Source of the DNA: Pseudomonadota bacterium
Lineage (GTDB): Bacteria; Desulfobacterota; Syntrophia; Syntrophales; UBA5619
NCBI GenBank assembly: GCA_018896355.1
Contig: JAHIMW010000120.1
Location: 1-28,927, forward strand
Direction: 5' to 3'
DNA: 28,927 bases
The position numbers and the translations under genes were made by a program. Of the stretch, positions 14,579 through 23,155 are shown one piece after another. The notes below the pieces were generated by a model that was given only the letters and a program-made list of their open reading frames with translations, was not told where the DNA came from and ran no database searches. The number at the start of each line of letters is the position of its first letter. The first letter of the stretch is position 1.

Positions 14579-14607
14579 TCTATATGCTTTCCGAAAAAAG
14601 GTGTCAA
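14579..14607 (-). promoter_or_regulatory. Sigma-70 promoter for tRNA-Leu
   Basis: On the minus strand TTGACA (14607-14602) and TATAGA (14584-14579) are separated by exactly 17 bp. Transcription would start about 14 nt before the mature tRNA 5' end at 14558. Confidence 0.8.
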
Positions 14608-14686
14608 GGAATTCATTCGTGATCTTTTAATGGAATTTCACCTTGTATTGTGCGAATCTGCGGCAAATTTTCAAAGGTGATTTTCG

Positions 14687-15745
14687 ATGAACAACGATCG
14701 TTTAGAAACCGACATCCTGATCACCGGCGGTACGCTTCTGACGATGGCGCCGCCCGGTCTGATCCTGGATAACCAGGTCATCGGGATCCGCTGCGGGAAG
14801 ATCCTCTTTGTTCAACAGGGGCCCCCTCCCCTCTCCGTTTCCATGACCGCCCGCGAGGTCGTCGACGCCTCGGGATGCATCGTGATGCCGGGACTTGTGA
14901 ACGTCCACAGCCACCTTGCGATGACCTGCTTCAGGGGCTTGGCCGACGACCTTCCGCTGATGACCTGGCTCAACGATCACATCTTTCCCGCCGAGGCGAG
15001 GTTTATCGACCAAAAGACGGTGGCGCGCCGCACCGGGGTCTCTTTTCAGATCCACCTGGCGGAGACCCGTGAGGAGGTCCGTCTGATCCGGGAGCGTTAT
15101 GGCAGGAAGCCTGTTCAACTTCTTCGCGATCTCGATCTGCTCGATGAAGATACCATCGCCGCTCACTGCATCTGGCTGGACGGGGAAGAACTTGATCTTC
15201 TTGCGGCAGGCAAGGTCAAGGTAGCGCATGCCCCGGAGAGCAACATGAAGCTTGGCGCGGGCGTAGCACCGGTGCCGGAGATGCTGCACCTCGGGATCGA
15301 CGTGGGGCTGTGGACGGACGGCTGTGCGAGCAACAACGATCTCGATCTCTTTGGCGAGATGGGTATGGCCGCAAAGCTTCACAAAGTATTCACCGGAGAT
15401 CCGACTGTACTGCCGGCGGAGAAGGTTGTCGAGATGGCGACCATCGGCGGGGCGTGCGTCCTCGGTATGGCGGACCGGATCGGTTCCATAACCCCGGGCA
15501 AAGAGGCGGACATCATCCTGGTGGACATCAGAAAACCGCATCTGACGCCCCTTTACAACCCCTTTTCGCACCTCGTCTATGCGGCCCGCGGGGCCGACGT
15601 GGTTACAAGCATCATCGGCGGGAGAATCGTCATGAAGGAACGCCGCCTTCTTCAGATCGAACTTGCGGCGGTCATGGAAGAGGTCCGCATGATTGCAGAC
15701 CGGATCATGGAAGCGGGTTTCCACCATAAGGCGGGTTGTTTGTGA
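14687..15745 (+). CDS. Amidohydrolase (MTA/SAH deaminase-like) with an internal deletion
   Basis: Metal-dependent amidohydrolase related to 5-methylthioadenosine/S-adenosylhomocysteine deaminase. It is 352 residues, against 442 for its neighbour and about 430-440 for the family. Metal and substrate residues are kept: HSH (74-76), QIHLAE (His123), AAHC (His160), AHAPESN (His181), WTDGCASNND (Asp211). Compared with the downstream paralogue, about 95 residues between PAEAR (102-106) and VSFQIHLAE are absent, removing several strands and helices of the TIM barrel and the EPHSLY segment. The deletion is in frame. The product may be inactive, or the gap may be an assembly effect. AAAGGTGA precedes the ATG. 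The next gene starts 53 bp downstream. Confidence 0.8.
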   Translation: MNNDRLETDILITGGTLLTMAPPGLILDNQVIGIRCGKILFVQQGPPPLSVSMTAREVVDASGCIVMPGLVNVHSHLAMTCFRGLADDLPLMTWLNDHIFPAEARFIDQKTVARRTGVSFQIHLAETREEVRLIRERYGRKPVQLLRDLDLLDEDTIAAHCIWLDGEELDLLAAGKVKVAHAPESNMKLGAGVAPVPEMLHLGIDVGLWTDGCASNNDLDLFGEMGMAAKLHKVFTGDPTVLPAEKVVEMATIGGACVLGMADRIGSITPGKEADIILVDIRKPHLTPLYNPFSHLVYAARGADVVTSIIGGRIVMKERRLLQIELAAVMEEVRMIADRIMEAGFHHKAGCL

Positions 15746-15798
15746 ATTCGGACTTCTTATGATATGAGCGTCTCACTACTGCTGATCAAGGAGCGCCA

Positions 15799-17127
15799 AT
15801 GGCTGAAACGGTGGACATCCTGATTACCGGCGGAACGGTTCTGACGGTGAATGACAAGGACTCGAAACTTGAAGGCGGTGCAATCGCCGTCGATAAAGAT
15901 ACGATTGTCGCGCTGGGCAGGAAGCAGGATATCTTGCCCGCATACCAGGGTCGGGTCACGATCGATGTTCCGGGCTCCATCATCATGCCCGGCCTCGTAA
16001 ACGCCCACACCCACGCGGCGATGACCTGCTTTCGCGGAATCGCCGACGACATGGAACTGATGGAGTGGCTAAACGACTACATCTTCCCCGCCGAGGCCAG
16101 AAATGCGGATCCCGAATTGGCTTACTGGGGAAGTATGCTGGCCTGTGCGGAGATGATCAAATCGGGGACGACAACTTTCTCCGACATGTATATTTTCGAG
16201 GAGGAGGCAGCCCAGGCGGCCAAGCAGGCCGGAATGCGCTGTCTCCTGGGGGAGGTTCTTTTCGATTTCCCCTCCCCCAGTTTCAAAACGCCCGCGGAGG
16301 GGTTGGCCTGCACCGAAAAGCTGATCCGGAAATGGGCCGGCGATCCCCTCATCAACATCATGGTGGAACCCCACTCACTCTACACCTGTTCACCGGAACT
16401 TCTGATCGCCTCCAAGGCTTTGGCCGACCGTTATCACATTCCGCTGGCGACGCACTTTCTGGAAAACAAGGCGGAGGCGAAGCAGTTGAGCGAAAAATTC
16501 GGCAAACGGGCGACCGCGTTCCTCCAGGAGATCGGCCTGCTGGATGAGCGGTTCATAGCATTTCACTGCGTCGCGATGGACGAGGAGGATATTGGTCTCT
16601 TTGCCGATCGCGGCTGCAAGGTCGTCCACAATCCCGAGAGCAATATGAAGCTGGCATCCGGCGTGGCCTCCATCTCCGCCATGCTGAAACGGGGGGTTGT
16701 CGTCGGTTTGGGTACGGACGGCTGCGCCAGCAACAACAATCTTGACATGTTCCAGGAGATGGACACGGCAGCCAAATTGGAGAAATCGGCCCGTCTTGAT
16801 CCCACCGTCATGCCCGCCCGCACCGTCATCCGGATGGCGACCTGTGACGGCGCCGGAACTTTGGGTCTCGATTCTCTGATCGGCACCCTGGAGGTGGGGA
16901 AAAAGGCGGATTTGTGCATTGTGGATATGAACAAACCGCACCTGACGCCCATGTATGATGAATACTCCCACCTGGTCTATGCGGTGAACGGCGCGGACGT
17001 GGATACGGTCCTGATCAACGGCAGGGTCGTCATGCAGAACCGGAAGCTTCTGACGATCGACGAGGGCGAGGCGATGCGGCGTGTTCGAGAGATCGCGGAT
17101 CGCGTCCGGCGGAGCCTTTCGACATGA
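15799..17127 (+). CDS. mtaD: 5-methylthioadenosine/S-adenosylhomocysteine deaminase-like amidohydrolase
   Basis: Full-length (442 residues) cytosolic amidohydrolase expected to deaminate S-adenosylhomocysteine and/or methylthioadenosine, in methyl-cycle salvage. Motifs in order: NAHTHAAMTCFRG (His70, His72), MVEPHSLYTCSPEL (His192), ATHFLE (His219, Glu222), AFHC (His256), VVHNPESNMKLASGVA (His277) and GTDGCASNNNLDMF (Asp307). The family usually has IHLAET where this protein has THFLEN, so another nucleoside or guanine-type substrate cannot be excluded. AAGGAG lies five nt before the ATG. It is a tandem paralogue of the preceding shortened gene and probably shares its transcript. Confidence 0.85.
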   Translation: MAETVDILITGGTVLTVNDKDSKLEGGAIAVDKDTIVALGRKQDILPAYQGRVTIDVPGSIIMPGLVNAHTHAAMTCFRGIADDMELMEWLNDYIFPAEARNADPELAYWGSMLACAEMIKSGTTTFSDMYIFEEEAAQAAKQAGMRCLLGEVLFDFPSPSFKTPAEGLACTEKLIRKWAGDPLINIMVEPHSLYTCSPELLIASKALADRYHIPLATHFLENKAEAKQLSEKFGKRATAFLQEIGLLDERFIAFHCVAMDEEDIGLFADRGCKVVHNPESNMKLASGVASISAMLKRGVVVGLGTDGCASNNNLDMFQEMDTAAKLEKSARLDPTVMPARTVIRMATCDGAGTLGLDSLIGTLEVGKKADLCIVDMNKPHLTPMYDEYSHLVYAVNGADVDTVLINGRVVMQNRKLLTIDEGEAMRRVREIADRVRRSLST

Positions 17128-17215
17128 ACACGGCTATCCCTCCTGCAAGGATGAGGTTTGGAGAATGGTCTGGAACCGTCGATCCCGTCCCGATCGAACG
17201 GCCCCCGACAAGAGC

Positions 17216-19918
17216 CTACTGGAGCGGTCGCCCGTCGTTGAGCTTTTCATAGATCCAGATGTATTCGGCGATCATGTGGCCCAGGCTGTACCGTTCGCGG
17301 GCCTCGCGCATAATGCGCCGGATCTGTTTATCCCTGATTTCGGCCGGTTTCCTGTGGAAGGCGATGCTCTTTTCCAGACCGTACCAAAGGCCTCCGGTAT
17401 CGTAGTTACTGAACAGGAATCCATTGCCGACATCCTGAAGGGAGCCGTCCGCCATCAGTCTCAATTCACGGATCTTGTCATGGTATCCCCCCGTATCGCG
17501 GTTGGTGGCGGTCGCCCCGAAGATATTCCCCACCTGATCGATCTGGCCGCAAGGTTCATAGAGCGACGCCCCGAAAACGTCGCAGGCTGCGGCATAACCC
17601 AAAAGCGAGAGATCCTCCTGGAAAGGCTGGTAGGCAATCCGCCCTCCGGAGGACCAGGCGATCCCCCCCAGGATCTGCGCATGGCTCCGATCGTTGCCGA
17701 TGCCGTCCGCAACGAAGGCAATCTGTACTTCCGGGTGTCTGTCCACAAATACCCGTGCGATCTGTTCGATGAGTTCGATCCCCTTCTGGAAGGAATCGAG
17801 CCGCGAGGGCCAGAAATAGAGCAGGGCGTCCGGATTGACGCTGAGCCCCATCCTCTTCTGGAACTCCACAAGATTCTCGCGCTTCGCTTCCAGAACCGGG
17901 TCGTCCGGTCCGTATTTTTTGACGAGGGCCGCGCAACTCTCCGGGTACATCAGCGACGAGGGGGCGTTGATGATCGCCCGGGCGGAACCGTGCCGGTACT
18001 TCTCCTTGACCTCTTTGCGGACGCTCGGCGGCACCAGTTCCCGGTCCAGGAAATAATCCTCCACGACCTCCCGGAGAAACCTCTCTCCGACGAAATTGAT
18101 CATCGTCGCATTCTTGATTGCCGTGGCCTGGGAATCGATGCATGTCTTTCCCTTACTCTCGCAGAGGTAGATATGATCGTGGATGCGGTCGAGGCCGATC
18201 CCGCCCAGGCCGTCGAGGGGCAGACAGGCCGTAAAGACGTTGTGGACCGTGTGCAGAATGGGCAGGCCGGTGGCGCGCGCATAAGCGGTGATCGCCCCTC
18301 CGGCCATCCAGTCGTGGCTGTGGATGATCAGCCTCCCTTCGCTGCGCGCTCTCACCCTTTTGATGACGTTGTTGACGATCTCCCGCTGGAATTCCACGGC
18401 CGTCAGAATCGGGTCGCCCGCGTAGGCGCTCAGGTTGTCGGCAAAAATTGCAGAACTGATCAGGTGGATATTTTCGGAATCGATCTTGTAGCGCACCTCA
18501 CGCCATTGGTGTTCGCTCATCTGCAATTCCCGCTGAAACCGTTTCTTGAGGTTCAGCGTCGCCAGATGGACATCGAACCCCCGTTCGGTAAGCCCTTCAC
18601 AGAGGGCCGAAACGACCTCCCCCTGGCCGCCGCTCTTGCCGGAGATGAACCGGGCGAGTCCGCCCATGTCTTCCGGAAGACGTCCCGTCTCCGGCGAGAT
18701 GATCAGAATGGCCGTTTTCGCTCTCTTTTTCACAACCTCGAAGCGCTTGACGGCCACTTCCAGCTTGTCGATCTTCCGCGTCAGGATATGCGCCGGTTGG
18801 GCGATCGAACCGCCGTAGGGATTGAAGTAGGCGTGGACCGCGTGATCCTCCCCGATATTTTCGTGGAGAAAATAGACATGGTCGGAGGTGGTCAGGTGCC
18901 GCCAGCGGGTGAGGAGTTCACCCTCGGCGCGCCTTGCCTCTTTTTCCAGGTGTTCGATATCGCGGAAAAGTTCATACTGCGTGGGGTTTCCCAGCCAGCC
19001 GAAGGTGTTCCGGCCGGCGTCCGCCCAGGATGAGGTGGAGAGACCATGGATATCGATAATGGGACAATCGGCTCCATGGAAATGATCGGCTATCTCGGTC
19101 GGCGTCGAAACGACTACATTCGGGTGTCTGTCCAGCTCTTCCGGAAGCCCCCGCCAGAATTCGAAGATCCCCCGTTCGCTCCAGATGTGCTCCCCGATGT
19201 GCTCGAAGTCATAGCCCAACATGACCGCCTCGCCGTCGATCAAGGCGAGGTACTGAGCATATTGTGCAGGAGTGATCGGGTTGTGAGGAAACCTGAAGGC
19301 GATGTCGTCGCTCAATTCGCGGTTTCTGGGAATCACGATGAGGTTCGTATTCTTCGCCCGAAAGACGGCATTCGGCGAGATGTTTTCCCCATCGTGGGAG
19401 TACATGTCATCCCGTTTTTCACAGAGGATCGACTTGTAACCCATATCCGCCACAACTTTCGCGATGTCGCTGTTGTACATGAGTTCGGTATTGCGGAATG
19501 AGGCCGGGAAGATGCCGAATAGTCTTTTAATCATCTCCCGATGGAGGGCGACCTGCGTCCGGAATTCCTTCTTCTTCGGATCCTCAAAAAGGCTGGTCAG
19601 GGAATGGTAGTAGGTCTCATCGAGGATCTCGACCTGGTGTCTCTTTTCGCCGCCCGCCATGAGGCTCTGAAGGGCGCCGATGAGTTCGGGCTGGTAGAGT
19701 TCGGCCTGTTCAAGAAAAGTGCCGGACATCCCCAAGGTGATCTTGAAGTTGGGGTTTGCCGCGATCAGCTCCGTAAACATCTGCGCAGCCGGCAGATAGC
19801 ACTTCTCCGCGACCTTGAGGAAGACCTCCCTGTTTTTCTCCTCCCAGAGAAACTTGTCCGGGTCCGGATGTAGCCGAAACGGCTGATGGAGCTGAAAGTA
19901 AAACGTGACGAGCGGCAT
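17216..19918 (-). CDS. Bifunctional GH57 glycoside hydrolase - GT5 glycogen synthase fusion
   Basis: 900 residues in two enzymes. Residues about 1-400 form a GH57 alpha-amylase/glucanotransferase-type domain: FYFQLHQPFR (His11-Pro13), FRNTELMYN (Glu145, probable nucleophile) and LGYDFEHIGEH (Asp237, probable acid/base). From about 405 (AILIISPE...GGLARFISGKSGGQG) comes a starch/glycogen-synthase-like GT5 domain with LIIHSHDWMAGG, FWPSRLDSFQKG, LYEPCGQIDQ and ATNRDTGGYHD. The fusion implies coupled alpha-glucan trimming and elongation in storage polysaccharide metabolism. The ATG at 19918 is preferred over a GTG six nt upstream, because GAGG lies seven nt before it and MPLVTFYFQLHQP is the usual family N-terminus. 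It is monocistronic and convergent with mtaD. Confidence 0.88.
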   Translation of the reverse strand: MPLVTFYFQLHQPFRLHPDPDKFLWEEKNREVFLKVAEKCYLPAAQMFTELIAANPNFKITLGMSGTFLEQAELYQPELIGALQSLMAGGEKRHQVEILDETYYHSLTSLFEDPKKKEFRTQVALHREMIKRLFGIFPASFRNTELMYNSDIAKVVADMGYKSILCEKRDDMYSHDGENISPNAVFRAKNTNLIVIPRNRELSDDIAFRFPHNPITPAQYAQYLALIDGEAVMLGYDFEHIGEHIWSERGIFEFWRGLPEELDRHPNVVVSTPTEIADHFHGADCPIIDIHGLSTSSWADAGRNTFGWLGNPTQYELFRDIEHLEKEARRAEGELLTRWRHLTTSDHVYFLHENIGEDHAVHAYFNPYGGSIAQPAHILTRKIDKLEVAVKRFEVVKKRAKTAILIISPETGRLPEDMGGLARFISGKSGGQGEVVSALCEGLTERGFDVHLATLNLKKRFQRELQMSEHQWREVRYKIDSENIHLISSAIFADNLSAYAGDPILTAVEFQREIVNNVIKRVRARSEGRLIIHSHDWMAGGAITAYARATGLPILHTVHNVFTACLPLDGLGGIGLDRIHDHIYLCESKGKTCIDSQATAIKNATMINFVGERFLREVVEDYFLDRELVPPSVRKEVKEKYRHGSARAIINAPSSLMYPESCAALVKKYGPDDPVLEAKRENLVEFQKRMGLSVNPDALLYFWPSRLDSFQKGIELIEQIARVFVDRHPEVQIAFVADGIGNDRSHAQILGGIAWSSGGRIAYQPFQEDLSLLGYAAACDVFGASLYEPCGQIDQVGNIFGATATNRDTGGYHDKIRELRLMADGSLQDVGNGFLFSNYDTGGLWYGLEKSIAFHRKPAEIRDKQIRRIMREARERYSLGHMIAEYIWIYEKLNDGRPLQ

Positions 19919-20086
19919 GTTCACACCTCAGCGATTGATCGGATCCTTCTCCAACTTAATTATAAAGGAATATATCCGCAAAATCAATAGCGGAAGATCG
20001 CGGTCTTCACCAGCGGGATAAAAATCGGGATAAAAACCTTGAATTCCTGAAACGGTTCAAGTATATTGACGACCAGCGGAGGGGAT

Positions 20087-20713
20087 ATGCTGTCAACAGT
20101 TCATTCAAGAAAAATAATTTGTCCGAAAAATATTCTGCTTTTGCTTGTGATGAATCTTCTGTTTTTCACCGCCCCCGCATGTCATGGTGATATATACAAG
20201 TATACGGATTCCGAAGGGGTCATCCATCTGACCAACATTCCCACGGAGCACGGTGTTCCCTATGTTCTCGTGATAAGGGAAAAAAGGGTCATCTTCCAGT
20301 TGAAAAGGGATGTCGCCGGCTACGATGATCTGATCGCGAAGGCTTCGTCAAAATACCGCGTCGACTCCTCGCTGGTCAAAGCCGTCATCAAGGCGGAATC
20401 GAACTTCAACCACAGGGCAGTCTCACCGGTCGGAGCCCAAGGATTGATGCAGCTGATGCCGGCTACGGCGGCTTCGTTGCAGGTCCGGGATGCCTTCCAT
20501 CCTGAAACCAATATCGACGGCGGTGTACGCTATCTCCGCTACCTCATGAATCTCTTTAACGGCAATCTCCCCCTCGTCCTCGCGGCCTACAATGCGGGCG
20601 AAAACGCCGTCCTGCGCCATAACAACCGCATCCCCCCCTATCGGGAGACACAGACGTATGTGAAGCGGGTTCTGAATCTGTTCGACAAGTACAGCAGAAA
20701 CGGGACACCTTAA
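20087..20713 (+). CDS. Lytic transglycosylase with DUF4124 domain
   Basis: Periplasmic murein-cleaving enzyme of 208 residues. A signal peptide or anchor spans about 14-34 (NILLLLVMNLLFFTAPACHG). A short DUF4124 module follows (DIYKYTDSEGVIHLTNIPTE). The SLT domain runs from about 78: SSLVKAVIKAESNFNHRAVS with catalytic Glu104, then PVGAQGLMQLMPATA and AAYNAGENAV. The ATG at 20087 directly after GGAGGGG is chosen over the longer frame beginning with TTG at 20066. A cysteine at 32 near the signal end could suggest a lipoprotein, but the lipobox (APACH) is poor. A palindrome at the stop codon may terminate transcription. Confidence 0.9.
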   Translation: MLSTVHSRKIICPKNILLLLVMNLLFFTAPACHGDIYKYTDSEGVIHLTNIPTEHGVPYVLVIREKRVIFQLKRDVAGYDDLIAKASSKYRVDSSLVKAVIKAESNFNHRAVSPVGAQGLMQLMPATAASLQVRDAFHPETNIDGGVRYLRYLMNLFNGNLPLVLAAYNAGENAVLRHNNRIPPYRETQTYVKRVLNLFDKYSRNGTP

Positions 20714-20748
20714 AACGGGGACAGATTTTAAAAGCTGTCCCCGTTTTA
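20711..20748. repeat. GGGGACAG palindrome, possible bidirectional terminator
   Basis: Perfect 14-bp arms TAAAACGGGGACAG and CTGTCCCCGTTTTA around a 10-nt AT-rich centre. The left arm includes the last bases of the transglycosylase stop codon. T-rich ends on both strands would let it end transcription of both flanking genes. The GGGGACA/TGTCCCC ends are shared with the coding palindromes at 2128, 21291 and 24578, although the core differs. Its form resembles REP elements moved by single-copy Y1 (RAYT) transposases. Confidence 0.75.
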
Positions 20749-20755
20749 CAGACAT

Positions 20756-20815
20756 GTAGGGTGCGTCATGACGCACCATTGTTTCGGTGCGTTACGCTTC
20801 GCTAACGCACCCTAC
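20756..20815. repeat. Tandem GTGCGT hairpin repeat
   Basis: Outer inverted repeat GTAGGGTGCGT/ACGCACCCTAC encloses two hairpins: GGTGCGTCA-TGACGCACC (20760-20777, a perfect 18-bp palindrome) and GGTGCGTTA-cgcttcgc-TAACGCACC (20786-20811). Sequences of this GGTGCGTTA...TAACGCACC type occur as intergenic repeats in many proteobacteria and cyanobacteria. It fills the gap between convergent genes. Confidence 0.7.
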
Positions 20816-20830
20816 GACTCAGCACTTTTT

Positions 20831-21418
20831 TCAGGGCGCCTGCTTTACCATCAGATAATCCTTGAGGCTGTTCAATTTCTTTTCTTTAATCCCGGGCACT
20901 GCCGTGAGATCCGAGAGATCGCGGAACGCGCCCTTTTCCAGGCGCAACTGCATGATCTGCGACGCCATTCTTTGGCCGATCCCGGGCACCAGCGTAAGAT
21001 CCCCTTCCGATGCGCGGTTGAGATCGATCCGGAGGCCCAACGCAAGCCTCGCGGCGGCATCCATTTCAGCGATCGCCACCTCTCCCGAGGGGGATATCGC
21101 CAACAAGGCGCCGTCTGAAATCTCGCGACCCGGGCTGCCCGTAACCAAATGGTCTTCCGGGATGCCGGCGGCTTTGAATATCTGTGCGAGCCCCGTTCCC
21201 TGCGGCATAAAATAGATTCCGTCCGCGCGACTGCCCCGGACCTGGACCGCCACGCTCTCCGGCCCCTGGCGTCCCCAGGGGATGGGTGAAGGGGACACCT
21301 TGCCGCAAGATGTCCCCGTGCCCGGCTGCCGGGCATGGAGAAGGGAGAACCCGTAATAGAACAGGCAGAGGATCAGAACCGCCAGGGCGCCCAGTTTCTG
21401 TCCCTCGGAAACAACCAT
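20831..21418 (-). CDS. ComEA-like helix-hairpin-helix protein
   Basis: 195 residues: an N-terminal membrane anchor about 8-27 (KLGALAVLILCLFYYGFSLL), a variable linker, a middle segment (GIYFMPQGTGLAQIFKAAGI) like the SLBB part of ComEA-type proteins, and a double HhH region about 130-190 (IDLNRASEGDLTLVPGIGQR ... DLTAVPGIKEKKLNSLKDYL). ComEA proteins bind double-stranded DNA outside the inner membrane during uptake; whether this organism is competent cannot be told from the window. The linker residues GTSCGKVSPSP are encoded by a palindromic element (21291-21317). The ATG follows the lysC stop directly (TGAATG), implying coupling to the lysC operon. Confidence 0.82.
   Translation of the reverse strand: MVVSEGQKLGALAVLILCLFYYGFSLLHARQPGTGTSCGKVSPSPIPWGRQGPESVAVQVRGSRADGIYFMPQGTGLAQIFKAAGIPEDHLVTGSPGREISDGALLAISPSGEVAIAEMDAAARLALGLRIDLNRASEGDLTLVPGIGQRMASQIMQLRLEKGAFRDLSDLTAVPGIKEKKLNSLKDYLMVKQAP
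21291..21317. repeat. Palindromic element inside the comEA-like gene (copy 2 of 3)
   Basis: 27 bp: GGGGACACCTTGC-C-GCAAGATGTCCCC, with one mismatch between the 13-nt arms. It matches the core of the MFS copy. It encodes part of the linker between the membrane anchor and the conserved domains, in a reading frame different from that used in the MFS gene. Confidence 0.85.
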
Positions 21419-22639
21419 TCAGGCTTCCTTCCCCAGATCGAAGGCGTTGTGCAGAACCGTGACGGCCAGTTCCGTATACTTCGCCTCCACGACGCAGGAG
21501 ACCTTGATCTCGGATGTGCTGATCATCATGATGTTGATCCCCTCGCGGGCGAGCGTTTCGAACATCCGGGCCGCAACACCGGAGTGGCTGATCATGCCGA
21601 CGCCGATGATGGAAACCTTCGCCACATTGTCGTCGACCTCCAGTTTTTCCGCGCCCACATCCCGAACGACGTCCGATATGATCCGCGTCGCCTCGCGAAC
21701 ATCCTTCCTGGAAACCGTGAAGGTGAGATCCGTATGGCCCAGGATGCTCGCATTCTGAATGATCATATCGACGACGATATTCCTTTCCGAAAGGGGCGTG
21801 AAAAGCCGGGCCGCCACGCCGGGCCGGTCCGGAACATGAATCACCGTGATTTTCGCCTGATCCCGGTCATAGGTTACGCCGGACACCACTTCCTTCTCCA
21901 TATCCTTTTCCTCCCTGGTCACCAAAGTTCCCCCCTCATCCGTGAACGAGGACTTTACATAGATCGGCACATTGAATTTTTTGGCCAGTTCGACGGAGCG
22001 CGGCTGGAGCACCTTGGCGCCGGCCCTGGCCATCTCCAGCATCTCGTCGTAGGTGATCCGGTCCAGCCTCCGGGCATTGCTGCAGATGTTGGGATCGGTC
22101 GTGTAGACGCCGTCCACATCGGTATAGATGTCGCAAACATCGGCCTTGAGTGCGGCAGCCAGGGCCACGGCGCTGGTATCCGATCCTCCCCGTCCCAGCG
22201 TGGTGATGTTGTTTTCCGAATCGATGCCCTGGAACCCGGCAACAACAACAATGGTTCCCTTTTTCAGTTCAGCGCGGATCGCTTCCGTATCCACATCCAG
22301 GATGCGCGCCTTTTTGAAGGCCTGATCGGTACGGACCCGGACCTGAAACCCGAGGAAGGATTTCGCCGGGTATCCCATGCCGTTCAGCATGATCGCCAGC
22401 AACGTGACCGTAACCTGCTCGCCTGTAGAGACCAGGGAATCGTACTCCCTCGGATCGGGCTCGTCCGCCGCCTTCAGCGCAAGCTGGATCAGACGATCCG
22501 TCTCCCCCGACATCGCCGACAGGACAACAACCACGTCATTCCCTTCTTCCTTCGTCCGGATCACCTTCTTCGCCACACGCGCAATCTTGTCGAGATTTTC
22601 GACCGAAGTACCGCCGTACTTCTGAACTACAAGAGCCAT
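21419..22639 (-). CDS. lysC: Aspartate kinase
   Basis: Phosphorylates aspartate, the entry step to lysine, threonine, methionine and diaminopimelate synthesis. It is 406 residues with a kinase domain about 1-245: VQKYGGTSVENLDKI, LSAMSGETDRL, SLVSTGEQV, TLGRGGSDTSAVALA and TDVDGVYTTDP. Two C-terminal ACT domains (about 263-400) follow, containing ITVIHVPDRPGVAARLF and VSIIGVGMISHSGVAARMFE, which normally bind inhibitory lysine and/or threonine. The length fits the lysine-sensitive class of about 405 residues. Its ribosome-binding site, AAGGAGG, is inside the end of tsaE, three bases upstream; it is part of the folP-acpS-tsaE-lysC-comEA operon. Confidence 0.96.
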   Translation of the reverse strand: MALVVQKYGGTSVENLDKIARVAKKVIRTKEEGNDVVVVLSAMSGETDRLIQLALKAADEPDPREYDSLVSTGEQVTVTLLAIMLNGMGYPAKSFLGFQVRVRTDQAFKKARILDVDTEAIRAELKKGTIVVVAGFQGIDSENNITTLGRGGSDTSAVALAAALKADVCDIYTDVDGVYTTDPNICSNARRLDRITYDEMLEMARAGAKVLQPRSVELAKKFNVPIYVKSSFTDEGGTLVTREEKDMEKEVVSGVTYDRDQAKITVIHVPDRPGVAARLFTPLSERNIVVDMIIQNASILGHTDLTFTVSRKDVREATRIISDVVRDVGAEKLEVDDNVAKVSIIGVGMISHSGVAARMFETLAREGINIMMISTSEIKVSCVVEAKYTELAVTVLHNAFDLGKEA

Positions 22640-22642
22640 CTG

Positions 22643-23155
22643 CTAACATCCTCCTTCTTTGAGTATCCGTTCCCAGCGGCCGATGCGCTCCCGGCAACCG
22701 GAAAGCTCCATTTTTCTGACATTCTCTTCCAGATAGGTCAACGCGACGCAAACGGCCCCATCCGGAACGGCCTCCCGGATCTTATCCGCCCATTCGATGA
22801 CCATGACGCCTCCGCCTGAAAGGTACTCTTCATATCCCATATCGGCGAGATCGGCAGCGCCTTGCAGACGGTAGAGATCGACATGAAACAGGGCCGCCTC
22901 CCGTCCCGGATACTCGTTGATCAGCGTAAATGTCGGCGAGGTGACCGCATAATTCTCCGGAACACCGAGCCCGCAGGCAATGCCCTGGGTAAGGCAGGTC
23001 TTGCCGGCTCCCAACTCCCCCGTCAGCGCAACAACATCGCCCGCTTTCAGACCTTCACCCAGAATCCGTCCGATCCGGAAGGTCTCGGCGGGACTTTTTG
23101 AAATCAACTCCACCGAAGATCGCTCCCCAGTCACAACGATTCCGCGCCCTTTCAC
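22643..23155 (-). CDS. tsaE: tRNA t6A biosynthesis ATPase TsaE
   Basis: ATPase of the TsaBDE complex that makes N6-threonylcarbamoyladenosine at position 37 of ANN-decoding tRNAs. 170 residues with Walker A GELGAGKT (46-53), the TSPTFTLINEY switch segment, FHVDLYRL and a Walker B-like VMVIEWADKI. The family is usually about 150-165 residues, and the first ~15 residues are poorly conserved, so a slightly later start is possible. Its start overlaps the acpS stop by four bases. Confidence 0.93.
   Translation of the reverse strand: MKGRGIVVTGERSSVELISKSPAETFRIGRILGEGLKAGDVVALTGELGAGKTCLTQGIACGLGVPENYAVTSPTFTLINEYPGREAALFHVDLYRLQGAADLADMGYEEYLSGGGVMVIEWADKIREAVPDGAVCVALTYLEENVRKMELSGCRERIGRWERILKEGGC

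Noticed and set aside
17081..19033. 650-codon open frame on the plus strand opposite the GH57-GT5 gene
   Set aside because: It has no recognisable motifs, its composition is that of an antisense shadow, and the minus-strand gene has full domain motifs. GC-rich codon bias commonly opens such frames.
21335..22819. 494-codon plus-strand frame opposite lysC
   Set aside because: Antisense shadow of a well-conserved aspartate kinase; rich in His/Asp/Arg repeats typical of reversed coding sequence.
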